From: Lentzea pudingi
GTDB lineage: Bacteria; Actinomycetota; Actinomycetes; Mycobacteriales; Pseudonocardiaceae
Assembly: GCF_014646255.1 (NCBI RefSeq)
Contig: NZ_BMNC01000004.1
Span: 202,480 to 266,479, forward strand
DNA length: 64,000 bases
Reading direction: 5' to 3'
Within the stretch, counting starts at the first letter, position 1, and every line of letters begins with the position of its first letter. A program made the translations under genes and the position numbers. Below the pieces are notes generated by a model, which was not told the origin of the DNA, did no database searches, and saw only the letters and a list, made by a program, of their open reading frames with translations. Shown piece by piece: positions 34,014 to 44,784 of the stretch.

Positions 34014-37000
34014 ATGAGAATCGCCAGAGGGCGGGGCTTTGCCCTGCCCGTGTTCAGTGCTGCCATCGTGTTCACGAGCACGCTGATCGGCTCGGTCGCC
34101 ACGGCGAGCGCCGCTGTACCGGACGAGGTCGCCGACGCGGCCGGTGCGGAGAAGCTGGCGCGGCAGAGTGGCAAGTCGATCGTCATCGGGGCGGAGACGA
34201 CCGAGGGGTCGCAGGTCAAGGCCAATCCGGATGGTTCGCGGACGCTGATCAGCCACACGCAACCGGTGCGGGTCAAGAACAATGGTTCGTGGGCCGGGAT
34301 CGACCTGGATCTCGCGCCGCGGGCCGACGGTTCGCTGGCGCCGAAGGTGGCGCCGGTGTCGATGTCGTTCAACCCCGGCGGTCCTGGATCGGCTGCGGTG
34401 CCGGTGGCGCGGCTGATCAAGGACGACGCCGAGGTCGGGTTCGGCTGGGAGACCGACCTGCCTCCCGCCCGAATCTCCGGCGAGGTCGCGACGTATCCGG
34501 ACGTGCTGCCCGGCGTCGACCTCGAGGTGAAGGCGACGCTGACTGGCTTCTCCCAGAACCTCGTGGTCAAGAACGCCGAGGCCGCGAAGAGCCCGAAGCT
34601 CAGGAAGTTCTCGTTCAAGTCCCACGTCAAGAACATCAGGATCGCGGGTCCCGGCCAGATCGCCGCCAGGTCGGCTGCCCCGGCGGACGCGGCTGACGGG
34701 CTCGCGGGGTTCGGGGCCGACGGCACGAAGATCTTCAGCGGTGACGCCTCCCGCATGTGGGACTCGTCCGAGTCCGGCCGGACGGCGATCATGGGCGTCG
34801 AGGTCGGGCAGGACACCGTCTCGATCACTCCTGACCAGACGTTCCTCGCTGATCCGACGACGGTCTACCCGGTGCGGCTGGATCCCGACTACTCCTGCAC
34901 GACGTGTAGCAAGCAGCACCACGTGGTGGTGCAGTCGCCGTGGGGGAACGCCACGAACTACGACGTGACCTCCGGCCAGTTGGGGGACCTGAAGGCGGGG
35001 TACGTCAACGCGGCAACGCTCGGCTCGCCGTCAGCGGGTGTCTCGCGGACCTACTTCGACATCAACACGTCCCAGCTGGCCAACAGGACGATCCATTCGG
35101 CCACGGTGCACGCCACGGTGATCAACTCGTACTCGTGTGATCCGACCCCGACCGAGCTGTGGCTCACCGCCGGCATCGGACCTTGGACCACGTGGAACAA
35201 CCAGCCGGCACCGGATCGGAGCCTGTCGGCGAACAACACCCGCAACAGTCCCGGCTACTGCGCGACCGATGGCGGTGCGGACTTCGGCGCGCTCGAGGCG
35301 GTGAAACTCGCGGCGGCCGGATCGTGGCTTTCGACGACCTTCATGTTCAAGGCCCAGAACGAGCTGTCGCTCGACCGCTCGTGGCGCCGGTTCGGCCTCA
35401 ACCCGTATCTCGAGGTGAAGTACAACTCCACCCCGAATCCCCCGAGTGAGCACGGGATGGAGGGGTGGGGGCCCAATAAGCTCGACGCTCTGCAGTGCGT
35501 CAGGGGAGCCGCTCGTCCGGCGCTGGCCACGCGCACACCACGGCTTCGGGCTCGGGTGTCCGATCCCGACGGCGGGATGATCGGCGATTCGGGCTTCGCC
35601 GTGTATCGAGGACCGGTCGAGGCCCGCACGTGGATCGTGGAGCCGGTGGCGCTCAACGTCCCTTCCGGCTCGTATGCCCAAGTGCAGGTGCCGCCGGCAA
35701 AGTTGCCCGAGGACGGTGTCTACAGCTGGTCGGTTTTCGCGGGTGACGGGGACATTCGTTCCCCATGGAGCGGCGACTGCGAGTTCACCGTGGACACGGT
35801 GGCGCCGAACAAGCCGGCGGTGGCGTCCACCGACTATCCGGCGAGCGGTTTCCACGGCAGTGTCGGCCGCACCGGCACCTTCACGTTCTCGCCCAACGGC
35901 AACACCGGTCCGGCGGGGTCGATGGACGTCATCCGCTACGGGTGGTCTCTCAACGTCGACACCGTGCAGAACCAGGTCAACGTGACCGGATCCAACGGTG
36001 TGATGAATGTGCCGATCACGCCGACGCAGGGTGGCACGAACACGTTGTTCGTGCAGGCGTACGACAAGGCCGGAAACCGCGCCGCGGCCCCGCAGCAATA
36101 CGTGTTCAACGTCGCGGCGCCCTCCAACCCGATGGCGGCGTGGAATTTCAACGAGACCGGCGGCACGACCGCGGCTGACATCACCGGCCAGGGCCGCCCG
36201 CTGACGTTGACCGGTGCGACGTTCGGTGCAGGCTACGCGAGCAACGGCCAGGTCAACACCGCCAGCACGTTCTCCACCACCACGTCCGCGCCCGTGAACA
36301 CGTCGCTGGCGTTCTCGGTGTCGGCGTGGGTGAAGCTGGCCGACACAGCCGATTTCTACACGGTCGCGAGCCAGGACGGTGACCGCTCGAGCGCGTTCTT
36401 CCTGCGGTACGCGCGGGATGTGAACCGGTGGTCGTTCAACGCGGCTACCGCCGACCAGGACCACTCCCCGCTGGTCGGCGCGACCTCGGCGGCGCCGCCG
36501 GAAGTGGGTGTGTGGACGCACCTGGTGGGCACCTACGAGCCCAATGGCGGCACGATGTCGTTGTACGTCAACGGGAAGCTCGACGGTACCGCGACCGCGA
36601 CCCTGTGGAACGCGACGGGTCCGTTTGTGGTCGGAGCAGCCAAGTGGGTCGGTGGACGCACCAACCAGGTGCGGGGAACGATCGACCACGTCCAGGTGTG
36701 GGACCGGCAGATCAGCGCGGCCGAAGCGGCCGGGCTGAACAACTTCGCCGTGCTGCGCGCCCACTACAACCTCGACGAGCGCACCGGAACCACGACGAGG
36801 GACGAGGTCACGGGTCAGAACGCGACGGTCTCCGGCGGCGCTACATGGGCGGGTACTCCGGTGGACCCCGACGACCCGAACCAGATCCTGACCAGCAAGG
36901 ACAAGTGGCTGAACTTCGACTCGTCCTCGACGGGACAGGTGGCGGGCGGGCGGCCAGCGAACCTGCGTACCGACCGGTCATACACGGTGTCCGCCTGGGT

Positions 37001-37442
37001 GCGGAGCTCCGGGTTCGACGCCTCTGGTCGGGGCGCGGTGAGCTTGGGAGACGCTACGCACTCGCCGTTCATCCTGGGCTATCGCCCGGAAACGGGTAAA
37101 TGGGGCTTCTCGCTGACGAGAACACCGTCTGGTGACGGCAGGGACGCACTGTCCGACCGACCTGCGGTGGCAAACGTGTGGGTGCACCTCGCGGCGACCT
37201 TCGACGCGACCACCGGAACCGTCGCGCTGTACGTCGACGGGATCAAACAGGAGACGTTCAACGGTCCGAGCACCGGGCAGCAGACTTTCAACGGGTCAGG
37301 GGACCTATTTGTGGGACGCGCCATCTGGGCGGGCCAGAAGTCGGACGTCTGGAAGGGCGACCTCGACGATGTCCGCGTTTACTCGGGTGTTCTCACCCTC
37401 AGGGACATCGAGAGCATTCGCACGTCCACTCAACACGGCTGA
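34014..37442 (+). CDS. secreted LamG-domain surface protein, partner of the Rhs protein
   Basis: A 1142-residue exported protein: signal peptide (FALPVFSAAIVFTSTLIGSV..ASA), then an all-beta region with a DNRLRE-like part around residues 290-470 (including AGVSRTYFDINTSQLANRTI). Two LamG/concanavalin-like domains follow at about residues 700-905 and 915-1142; both have SVSAWVK or TVSAWVR near the start and a LYV(N/D)G..D/K segment later. A run of G precedes the ATG. The Rhs gene starts 16 bp after its stop, so they are one operon. Such LamG proteins commonly sit upstream of large actinobacterial YD-repeat proteins; display or attachment at the surface is inferred. Confidence 0.85.
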   Translation: MRIARGRGFALPVFSAAIVFTSTLIGSVATASAAVPDEVADAAGAEKLARQSGKSIVIGAETTEGSQVKANPDGSRTLISHTQPVRVKNNGSWAGIDLDLAPRADGSLAPKVAPVSMSFNPGGPGSAAVPVARLIKDDAEVGFGWETDLPPARISGEVATYPDVLPGVDLEVKATLTGFSQNLVVKNAEAAKSPKLRKFSFKSHVKNIRIAGPGQIAARSAAPADAADGLAGFGADGTKIFSGDASRMWDSSESGRTAIMGVEVGQDTVSITPDQTFLADPTTVYPVRLDPDYSCTTCSKQHHVVVQSPWGNATNYDVTSGQLGDLKAGYVNAATLGSPSAGVSRTYFDINTSQLANRTIHSATVHATVINSYSCDPTPTELWLTAGIGPWTTWNNQPAPDRSLSANNTRNSPGYCATDGGADFGALEAVKLAAAGSWLSTTFMFKAQNELSLDRSWRRFGLNPYLEVKYNSTPNPPSEHGMEGWGPNKLDALQCVRGAARPALATRTPRLRARVSDPDGGMIGDSGFAVYRGPVEARTWIVEPVALNVPSGSYAQVQVPPAKLPEDGVYSWSVFAGDGDIRSPWSGDCEFTVDTVAPNKPAVASTDYPASGFHGSVGRTGTFTFSPNGNTGPAGSMDVIRYGWSLNVDTVQNQVNVTGSNGVMNVPITPTQGGTNTLFVQAYDKAGNRAAAPQQYVFNVAAPSNPMAAWNFNETGGTTAADITGQGRPLTLTGATFGAGYASNGQVNTASTFSTTTSAPVNTSLAFSVSAWVKLADTADFYTVASQDGDRSSAFFLRYARDVNRWSFNAATADQDHSPLVGATSAAPPEVGVWTHLVGTYEPNGGTMSLYVNGKLDGTATATLWNATGPFVVGAAKWVGGRTNQVRGTIDHVQVWDRQISAAEAAGLNNFAVLRAHYNLDERTGTTTRDEVTGQNATVSGGATWAGTPVDPDDPNQILTSKDKWLNFDSSSTGQVAGGRPANLRTDRSYTVSAWVRSSGFDASGRGAVSLGDATHSPFILGYRPETGKWGFSLTRTPSGDGRDALSDRPAVANVWVHLAATFDATTGTVALYVDGIKQETFNGPSTGQQTFNGSGDLFVGRAIWAGQKSDVWKGDLDDVRVYSGVLTLRDIESIRTSTQHG

Positions 37443-37457
37443 CCTGGGGATTCTACA

Positions 37458-40400
37458 GTGAGAACAAGCAGAAGAAGACGCCTCACGACGCTCGGTGTCG
37501 TGCTGACGTTGATGCTCGCGACCGGTCAGGACGCGCTCGCGGCCGGTGAGAACAAGTACAGCTGGAAGCTGCCGGAGCTGCAGAAGGACAAGTCGGTCGC
37601 GACGAGCGCGGTGAGTGCGCGCCCGAAGCCGGTGGATCCCGCGGCGCGGGCCGCGGTGACGAAGATCGACGCGCCGTCGTGGCCCGGCGAGTCACAGGCG
37701 GACGTCGACCTGGGCGGGGCCGGAGCGGCCGCTGCGAAGGCGGCGCCGGGGCTTGTGTCGGTGCAGCGCAAAGACAACGGCCTCGCGGCGAAGTCGGCGA
37801 AAACCGCGAAGGTGCGGGTGAACGTCAAGGGGCAGGACGCGGCGCAGAAGCTCGGCCTCAACGGTGTCGTGTTCACCCTCGGGGACGCCGGTGGTGCGGC
37901 GGGAGCGCCGCTGCGGTTGGGCGTCGACTACGGCAAGTTCGCATCGGCGTTCGGCGGTGACTACGCCTCGCGGCTTCGGCTCGTGACACTTCCCGCGTGC
38001 GCGCTGTCCACTCCGGACAAGTCGGAGTGTCGTCGTGCCACGCCGCTGGAAGGCACTGGCAACGACCGCAAGACGAACACCGTCTCGGCCGACTTCACGC
38101 CGTCCGCAGGCACGGGGGTGCTGGCCGTGGCGGCCGCCCCGTCCAGTGGCAACGGCAGCTTCGCGGCGACCTCGCTTGCTCCGGCGGGATCGTGGAACGC
38201 GGGTGGTTCGTCGGGTGACTTCAGCTACGGCTATCCGATGCGCGTTCCGCCCGCGGTCGGCGGCAAGGCGCCGTCGGTGTCGCTGGGGTACTCGTCGCAG
38301 AGCCTGGACGGGCGGATGTCCGCGACGAACAACCAGGCGTCGATCGTCGGTGACGGCTGGGACATCTCGCCCGGCGGGTTCATCGAGCGGCAGTACAAGC
38401 CGTGCAGTCTCGACCTGGGCGGCAACAACGGTCAAGAGAAGACCGGTGACGCGTGCTGGGCCACAGACAACGCCACGATCAGCCTGGCCGGTGTCTCCGG
38501 CAAGCTGGTCAAAGCCGGTGAGGACGCTGCCACCGGCATCACCACCTGGCGTGCGAAGAACGACGACGGCGCGCGCGTCGAGCGGCACAAGGGCGCGGTC
38601 AACGGTGACAACGACGGTGAGTACTGGAAGGTCACCACGACCGACGGCACCCAGTACTTCCTGGGTGTGAACCGGTTGCCGGGCTGGACCGCGGGCAAGC
38701 CGGAGACGAACTCGGCGTGGACGCAGCGCGTGTTCGGCAACAATTCTCTCGAACCGTGCAACCAGTCTTCCTTCGCGGCGTCCGGCTGTGATCAGGCGTA
38801 CCGGTGGAACATCGACTACTCGGTCGACCCGCACGGCAACGTCACGACGTATCACTACAAGAAGGAGATGAACCACTACGGGCGCAACGGTGACCCGGCG
38901 AAGGGCACCCCGTATGTGCGTGGTGGGTGGCTGGACCACATCGAGTACGGCCTGCGCAGCGACAACTTCTTCGGCCCGGTGGGCGGGCGCGTCCAGTTCG
39001 ACATGGCCGAGCGCTGCCTGCCGAATGGTGCGATCACGTGTGCGGAGGGGCAACTCAACGCCTCGACAGCGGCGTCGTGGCCGGATGTTCCGTTCGACCA
39101 GATCTGCAACGCGGGCGAGCAGTGCACGCTGCGGATGACGCAGACGTTCTTCACCCGCAAGCGGCTGGTCAAGGTCATCGCCCAAGTGGGCGACGGCAGC
39201 GGCGGGTACTCCGATGTCGACTCGTGGGCGTTGACGCAGGACTTCCCGCCCACCGGGGACGGCACGTCGCCGGCGCTGAACCTGAAGTCGATCGTCCACA
39301 CCGGACACGTCGGTGGTGGCGCCGGGATCGCGCTACCCGCCACGACGTTCGACCGGCAGGTGATGGACAACCGGGTCGACAGCGGCCATGACAACCTGTC
39401 GCCGTTGACGCGCTACCGGATCACCGGCATCACAGGCGAAGGCGGTGCGCGTACCGAGATCCGCTACAGCGGCCGGGACTGTGTACCCGGTACGCGGATG
39501 CCCGCTTCGCCGGAGTCGAACACGCTGCGGTGTTATCCGACGTGGTGGACGCCGGACGGTGCCCAGAATCCGATCTTGGACTACTTCCAGAAGTACGTCG
39601 TCACCGATGTCGTCGACGACGACCGCACGGGTGTGTCGTCGTTGCTCAAGACGCACTACGACTACCTCGGTGATCCGGCCTGGAAGTTCGACGAGAACGA
39701 CTTCGCCGAAGCCAACCGCCGGACCTACTCGCAATGGCGCGGCTACGGGACCGTACGTACGGTCAAGGGCGACCCCGGCGGCAAGCAGAGTGTCTCGGAA
39801 ACCGTGTACATGCGCGGTATGGACGGCGCCACGGTGTCGAACAGCGAAGGCGAGCCGATCACCGATGCCGACCGCCTGCAGGGTTTCGTGCGCGAGACGC
39901 GGGAGTACAACGACGGCGTGCTCGTGTCGGCGTCGGTCAACGACCCCTGGGTCAGCGAGGCGACCGCGACCGGCACGGACGGCAAGCAGGCGAAGCTGAG
40001 CAACGTTCTCGCCGTGCGCGGCCGGACGTTGCTGGAAAACGGGCAGTGGCGGCGCACCAAGGTCGTGAAGTCCTACGACTCGGTCGGCATCGTGACCTCC
40101 GCGGAAGACCACGGCGATCTTGATGTGACAAGCGATGAGTCGTGCACGGCCACCACGTTCGCGCGCAACGAATCGGCGTGGATGCTGAGCTACGCCTCGC
40201 AGGTCGAGACCACCAAGGGGCTCTGCGGTCCTGCGGCAACCGCCGCGAACATCCTGTCGATCGCGAAGTCCTCCTACGACGGCCAAGCATGGGGAACCGC
40301 GCCGACCAAGGGCGACATCACCAAGGTCGAGGCGCTGGACAAGTGGGACGGGACCGGCCAGAAGTGGGTCACCGCCACCACATCGACGTTCGACGCGTAT

Positions 40401-43400
40401 GGCCGTCCGCTGGAGGTGGTGGACGCGGCGGGGCAGAAGACGACCACCGCCTATACGCCGGCGACCGGCCCGGTGAAGCAGGTGACCAGCACGAACGCGC
40501 TGGGGCATGTGTCGAACGGCTATTTCGAGCCTGCGTGGGGTGCCTCGACGGCGTCGGTGGACGCGAACGGGCGTCGTTCGGACCTTTCCTATGACGCGCT
40601 GGGCCGGATGACGGCGGCGTGGCTGCCGGGCCACCCGAAGGCGACAGCCAAGGCGGACGCGGTCTTCGAGTACACCTACAACACGAACGCGCCGAGCGTT
40701 GTCACATCGAAGCAGTTGAAGGAAGACGACACCTATCTGGTTTCGTACACACTGTATGACGGTCTGTTCCGCGAGCGGCAGACACAGTCACCGTCTCCCG
40801 CTGGTGGCCGGCTGATCTCGGACACGTTCTACGACTCGCGTGGTCTGCCGTACAAGACGAACGGCGCGTACTGGAACGACCAGGCCGCGAGCGGAACGCT
40901 GGCCGGGGCGCTGGACAACGCCGTGCCGAACCAGACCATCACCGAATACGACGGGATGGGCCGGGCGGCGGCGTCGATCTACCGCAAGTACGCGGTGGAA
41001 CAGTGGCGCAGCACCACCTCCTACGGAGGCGACCGTGTCCACACGGTTCCACCGCAGGGTGGCACGGCGACGACCGTCATCAGCGACGCCCAAGGACGTA
41101 CGACTGAGAAACGTCAGTACACGGCGGGTCTCGGGACCGCGTTCGACGCGACGAAGTACGCCTACACCCCGGCAGGGCAGCTCGCGTCGGTGACCGACCC
41201 GGCGGGCAACGCGTGGCGGTCCACCTACGACCTGCGCGGCCGCAAGATCGCCTCGGACGATCCGGATGCCGGGCACACCGACATCGTCTACGACGCGGCG
41301 GGCCGGGTGCTCTCGTCCACCGACGCCCGTGGTCGCACGGTCGCGTACGCCTACGACGCGCTGAGCCGCAAGATCGCGTCCTTCGACGGGTCGACTTCGG
41401 GAACGAAGCTCGCAGAATGGCAGTACGACACGACCGCAGCCGGGCTCGGCATGCTGACGTTGTCTCGCAGGTGGGTCAACGGCCAGGCCTATGTCAACAA
41501 GGTGAACGGGTACGACGACGCAGGCCGCCCGACCGGGCAAAAAGTCATCGTGCCGGCCGCTGCGGAAGGTGTGCTGGGCACGACGTACGAACTGAAGTAC
41601 TTCTACTCCTACACCGGAAAGCTCCGGAGTCTGAACTACCAGGACGCCAACTCCGGCGGTAAGACGATCGTGCCCGGCGAGGGGGTGACGACCGGGTACA
41701 ACAGCTTTGGTCTGCCTGAGTACACGCTCGGCCAGGATCGCTACGTGAGCAGCACGAACTATTCGGCTATGGGCGAGGTGCTGCAGGAAACCTACGACCA
41801 CGAGAACAGCGAGAACAACCTGTGGGTGACCAACTTCTACGAGGAGGGCACCCGCAGACTGGAACGCACGATCGCGGACAAGGAGACCCCGACCGGGTAC
41901 CGGATCGCTGATCGGAACTACAGCTACGACGCGTCGGGCAACATCAACCGGGTCGCGGACACGCCCGAAGGCGGCGCGTCGGACATCCAGTGCTTCGGCT
42001 ACGACCATCTCCGTCGCATGACACAGGCATGGACGCCAAGCTCAGGTAGCTGTGCCGCGGCGAGGTCGACGTCTGCTCTGGGTGGTGCGGCGCCGTATTG
42101 GTTGTCGTGGACGTTCGACAAGACCGGTAATCGCTTGACGCAGACCGCGCATGCCAGCGCGGGTGACACGACCAACACCTTCACCTATCCCGCAGCCGGT
42201 GCGGCCCAGCCGCACACGGTGTCGAAAGTCGACACTGCCGGTCCGAACGGCACTTCACAGGACACGTTCGGTTACGACGCCTCCGGCAACACGACCTCAC
42301 GCAGGATCTCGGGCGACACACAGACGTTGGAGTACGACGTCGAGGGGCGTGTGTCGAAGGTGCGCAACGCCGACGGTAAGGAGTCGACGTACCTCTACGA
42401 CGCGGACGGCAACCGCCTGATCGCACGTGAGCCGTCAGCGAAGACGCTCTACGTGTTCGGCCAGGAGATCCGCCTGGAAACAGGCGCCACCACCCCGTCA
42501 TGGACCCGCTTTTACAGCCACAACGGTCACACCGTGGCACAGCGGAACTCGATTTCGGGTGTGAAGTGGTTGTTGTCGGATCATCAGGGCACGGAGATCG
42601 CCGCGGTGACGCAGAGGAACCTGACCGTGGCCTCCCGCCGTCAGACCCCTTTCGGTGAGACCCGCGGTAGTGCCGCGACGCCGTGGAACACGCAAGGGTT
42701 TGTGGGTGGTACGCGTGAGGAGTCGGGTCTGACGCGTGTGGGTGCGCGTATGTACGACTCTGGTTCGGGTCGGTTCTTGTCGGCGGATCCGATCATCGAC
42801 AACAACGATCCGCAGCAGCTCAACGGCTATGCGTACAGCAACAACAGCCCGGTGACGTTCAGCGATCCGACGGGTCTGCTGGCCGGTGGCCAGTGTGGTC
42901 CGGACGGGATCCTGTGTGGTGGTGGCCGGGAGAACTACCAGAACGACAAGGAGTACAACCAGGTCCGGGACGATTTCAAGCGGGAACGCAGTGCTCAGCA
43001 ACAGCAGGCTTCGACCATCCGGCAGCACACCGATCAAGGCTTGCGGGATGCGGGGATCAGTCGGGCGCAGTACGAGGAGGCCTTGAAGAACGCCCACAAG
43101 ACGAAGTGGGACGTGATCAAGGAGGTCGCGTGGGAGATGTTGAAGGACATCTCCGGCTGGAACGACATCGTCGGCTGTTTCACCAAGGGCGACATCTGGG
43201 CCTGCGGCGGGCTGGTGATGAACCTCGTGCCGTGGGGCAAGGTCGGAAAGGTGATCGAGGCCGGCTACAAGGCGGTCAAGGCCGTCTCGTCGATGGCCAC
43301 CATCATCTCCAAAGCCCAGGGGTTGCTGCGCCGGGTCGAGGGCTTTGTCGCTAATGCCCAGAGGGTGGCTCTGGATCAACTGCGGAAGATCGGTGGCACG

Positions 43401-44216
43401 GCGCCCGGCTGTGACAACAGTTTCATGCCAGGCACCAAGGTGCTTCTTGCGGACGGATCGTCCAAGCCGATCGAAGAGATGCAGAACGGCGATCAGGTTC
43501 TCGCGACCGACGAGAAGACGGGAGAGTCCTCGGCGCGCGCGGTCGTCGGCACGATCGTTGGTTTCGGCAACAAGAACCTCGTCGAGATCACCGTCGATGG
43601 TGGCGGCATGGTCACTGCGACTGACAACCACCCGTTCTGGCTTCCGGAGCAGAAGAAGTGGGCGAGAGCAGACCAACTTGAGGTCGGTTCAGTGCTCCAG
43701 GCCTCGTTGAACACTTGGGTAAAAGTCGTCGCTCTGCGAATGTGGACAGCACAGGAGAAGGTCTACAACCTCACTGTCGACCTGCACCACACGTACTACG
43801 TCGCCGTTGGTGCCAGTTCTGCCTTTGTTCACAACTGTGGAGATGGGGGAGTCTGGGGTCGCCTGAAGCCTTCAGGCGTGGGTAACGAGATCAACCACAT
43901 GCCTCAGAACGCTTCCACCAGTATTACAGAGTACAGTGGTCCGGCAATTAGAATGGACATAGAGGACCATCGGCAGCTCTATTCGACCGGTAGTACAAGA
44001 GTGTCACGAGCGTGGCTTGCGATGCAACGCGATCTCGTGAGCTCGGGTCGGATCGATAAAGCTTTAATGAACGACGTTAATGACGTGCTTACGCGCTTTC
44101 CTGGCAAGTATAACAATGCAATAGGTGAAATGATCGGTGATCTGGCTGGAAATGCTCAATATCAGGACTTGCGCAAGGTGCCGAGTCAGGTTCATGTTCA
44201 GTTGACGCTATGGTGA
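37458..44216 (+). CDS. YD-repeat (Rhs) polymorphic toxin with HINT domain and nuclease-like tip
   Basis: A 2252-residue exported protein with a GTG start. Signal peptide (LTTLGVVLTLMLATGQDALA), N-terminal beta region, YD-repeat shell from about residue 960 to 1750, and the Rhs-associated core near residue 1764 (YDSGSGRFLSADPIIDNN, then LNGYAYSNNSPVTFSDPTG). A short helical linker follows, then a HINT/intein-like autoprotease at about 1982-2126 (start CDNSFMPGTKVLLADGSSKP, TDNHPFW, end SAFVHNC), and a tip of about 125 residues. The tip has EINHMPQNA and MDIEDHRQLYSTGS, a His/Glu pattern like HNH/EndoVII-superfamily toxins of Rhs systems. The shell should enclose the tip and HINT release it. 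The tip DNA is more AT-rich than the shell, as expected for a swapped cassette. Confidence 0.88.
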   Translation: MRTSRRRRLTTLGVVLTLMLATGQDALAAGENKYSWKLPELQKDKSVATSAVSARPKPVDPAARAAVTKIDAPSWPGESQADVDLGGAGAAAAKAAPGLVSVQRKDNGLAAKSAKTAKVRVNVKGQDAAQKLGLNGVVFTLGDAGGAAGAPLRLGVDYGKFASAFGGDYASRLRLVTLPACALSTPDKSECRRATPLEGTGNDRKTNTVSADFTPSAGTGVLAVAAAPSSGNGSFAATSLAPAGSWNAGGSSGDFSYGYPMRVPPAVGGKAPSVSLGYSSQSLDGRMSATNNQASIVGDGWDISPGGFIERQYKPCSLDLGGNNGQEKTGDACWATDNATISLAGVSGKLVKAGEDAATGITTWRAKNDDGARVERHKGAVNGDNDGEYWKVTTTDGTQYFLGVNRLPGWTAGKPETNSAWTQRVFGNNSLEPCNQSSFAASGCDQAYRWNIDYSVDPHGNVTTYHYKKEMNHYGRNGDPAKGTPYVRGGWLDHIEYGLRSDNFFGPVGGRVQFDMAERCLPNGAITCAEGQLNASTAASWPDVPFDQICNAGEQCTLRMTQTFFTRKRLVKVIAQVGDGSGGYSDVDSWALTQDFPPTGDGTSPALNLKSIVHTGHVGGGAGIALPATTFDRQVMDNRVDSGHDNLSPLTRYRITGITGEGGARTEIRYSGRDCVPGTRMPASPESNTLRCYPTWWTPDGAQNPILDYFQKYVVTDVVDDDRTGVSSLLKTHYDYLGDPAWKFDENDFAEANRRTYSQWRGYGTVRTVKGDPGGKQSVSETVYMRGMDGATVSNSEGEPITDADRLQGFVRETREYNDGVLVSASVNDPWVSEATATGTDGKQAKLSNVLAVRGRTLLENGQWRRTKVVKSYDSVGIVTSAEDHGDLDVTSDESCTATTFARNESAWMLSYASQVETTKGLCGPAATAANILSIAKSSYDGQAWGTAPTKGDITKVEALDKWDGTGQKWVTATTSTFDAYGRPLEVVDAAGQKTTTAYTPATGPVKQVTSTNALGHVSNGYFEPAWGASTASVDANGRRSDLSYDALGRMTAAWLPGHPKATAKADAVFEYTYNTNAPSVVTSKQLKEDDTYLVSYTLYDGLFRERQTQSPSPAGGRLISDTFYDSRGLPYKTNGAYWNDQAASGTLAGALDNAVPNQTITEYDGMGRAAASIYRKYAVEQWRSTTSYGGDRVHTVPPQGGTATTVISDAQGRTTEKRQYTAGLGTAFDATKYAYTPAGQLASVTDPAGNAWRSTYDLRGRKIASDDPDAGHTDIVYDAAGRVLSSTDARGRTVAYAYDALSRKIASFDGSTSGTKLAEWQYDTTAAGLGMLTLSRRWVNGQAYVNKVNGYDDAGRPTGQKVIVPAAAEGVLGTTYELKYFYSYTGKLRSLNYQDANSGGKTIVPGEGVTTGYNSFGLPEYTLGQDRYVSSTNYSAMGEVLQETYDHENSENNLWVTNFYEEGTRRLERTIADKETPTGYRIADRNYSYDASGNINRVADTPEGGASDIQCFGYDHLRRMTQAWTPSSGSCAAARSTSALGGAAPYWLSWTFDKTGNRLTQTAHASAGDTTNTFTYPAAGAAQPHTVSKVDTAGPNGTSQDTFGYDASGNTTSRRISGDTQTLEYDVEGRVSKVRNADGKESTYLYDADGNRLIAREPSAKTLYVFGQEIRLETGATTPSWTRFYSHNGHTVAQRNSISGVKWLLSDHQGTEIAAVTQRNLTVASRRQTPFGETRGSAATPWNTQGFVGGTREESGLTRVGARMYDSGSGRFLSADPIIDNNDPQQLNGYAYSNNSPVTFSDPTGLLAGGQCGPDGILCGGGRENYQNDKEYNQVRDDFKRERSAQQQQASTIRQHTDQGLRDAGISRAQYEEALKNAHKTKWDVIKEVAWEMLKDISGWNDIVGCFTKGDIWACGGLVMNLVPWGKVGKVIEAGYKAVKAVSSMATIISKAQGLLRRVEGFVANAQRVALDQLRKIGGTAPGCDNSFMPGTKVLLADGSSKPIEEMQNGDQVLATDEKTGESSARAVVGTIVGFGNKNLVEITVDGGGMVTATDNHPFWLPEQKKWARADQLEVGSVLQASLNTWVKVVALRMWTAQEKVYNLTVDLHHTYYVAVGASSAFVHNCGDGGVWGRLKPSGVGNEINHMPQNASTSITEYSGPAIRMDIEDHRQLYSTGSTRVSRAWLAMQRDLVSSGRIDKALMNDVNDVLTRFPGKYNNAIGEMIGDLAGNAQYQDLRKVPSQVHVQLTLW

Positions 44217-44250
44217 TGCGGCGAGCCCTTCGCGCGACCTGAGGAGAGTT

Positions 44251-44718
44251 ATGGACCTGGTGATCGATCCGCCGCAAGCTGTAGGCTCCATCCGGATCGG
44301 CATGCCGTTTGAGGAAGCCCTTCAACTGGTGCGAGGCATCGAAGGGTTCCGGCTGCAGGCGCCAACGGGTGGCTACATGTCACCTGGGTTTGCACATTTC
44401 GATTCTGGAATGTCGATTTCGATCGGCGCGGATCGCAGCGGTGCGGTGGAGGCGATCGAGGTTTACCGGCCCAAACAAGGGGTCAATGTCTTCTTTCGAA
44501 ATATCGAAATCTTCGCCGAGGAAGCCGATGAGGTGATTCGCTTGCTGGCGGGTGAGGCTGAGGTGGTTGTCGAAGACAACGGTTTGAGGGTTGTTGCGCC
44601 GCAGCTTTTGCTCGTTTTGGCGAGAGACGTTCTGCCTGGTGGTGGAGACGCTGAGAGTGGACGGCACTTCGAATCTGCCCTGATCGCTACACCTGGTTAC
44701 TACGACGATTTGCTTTAG
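44251..44718 (+). CDS. probable immunity protein for the Rhs nuclease tip
   Basis: A 155-residue acidic, cytoplasmic protein with no signal peptide. It starts 34 bp after the Rhs stop with GAGGAGAG before the ATG, and shares the lower GC content of the toxin tip. These are the standard hallmarks of a cognate immunity gene. The sequence (MDLVIDPPQAVGSIRIGMPF, YRPKQGVNVFFRNIEIFAEE) does not belong to an immunity family I can name. Specific binding to the tip is inferred from position alone. Confidence 0.7.
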   Translation: MDLVIDPPQAVGSIRIGMPFEEALQLVRGIEGFRLQAPTGGYMSPGFAHFDSGMSISIGADRSGAVEAIEVYRPKQGVNVFFRNIEIFAEEADEVIRLLAGEAEVVVEDNGLRVVAPQLLLVLARDVLPGGGDAESGRHFESALIATPGYYDDLL

Positions 44719-44784
44719 TTAGTCGGAATTGGCACGCAGGTGCGCTGGTGATTTGGTAAATGAAGCTGAAGGTAAGCTTAGTCA

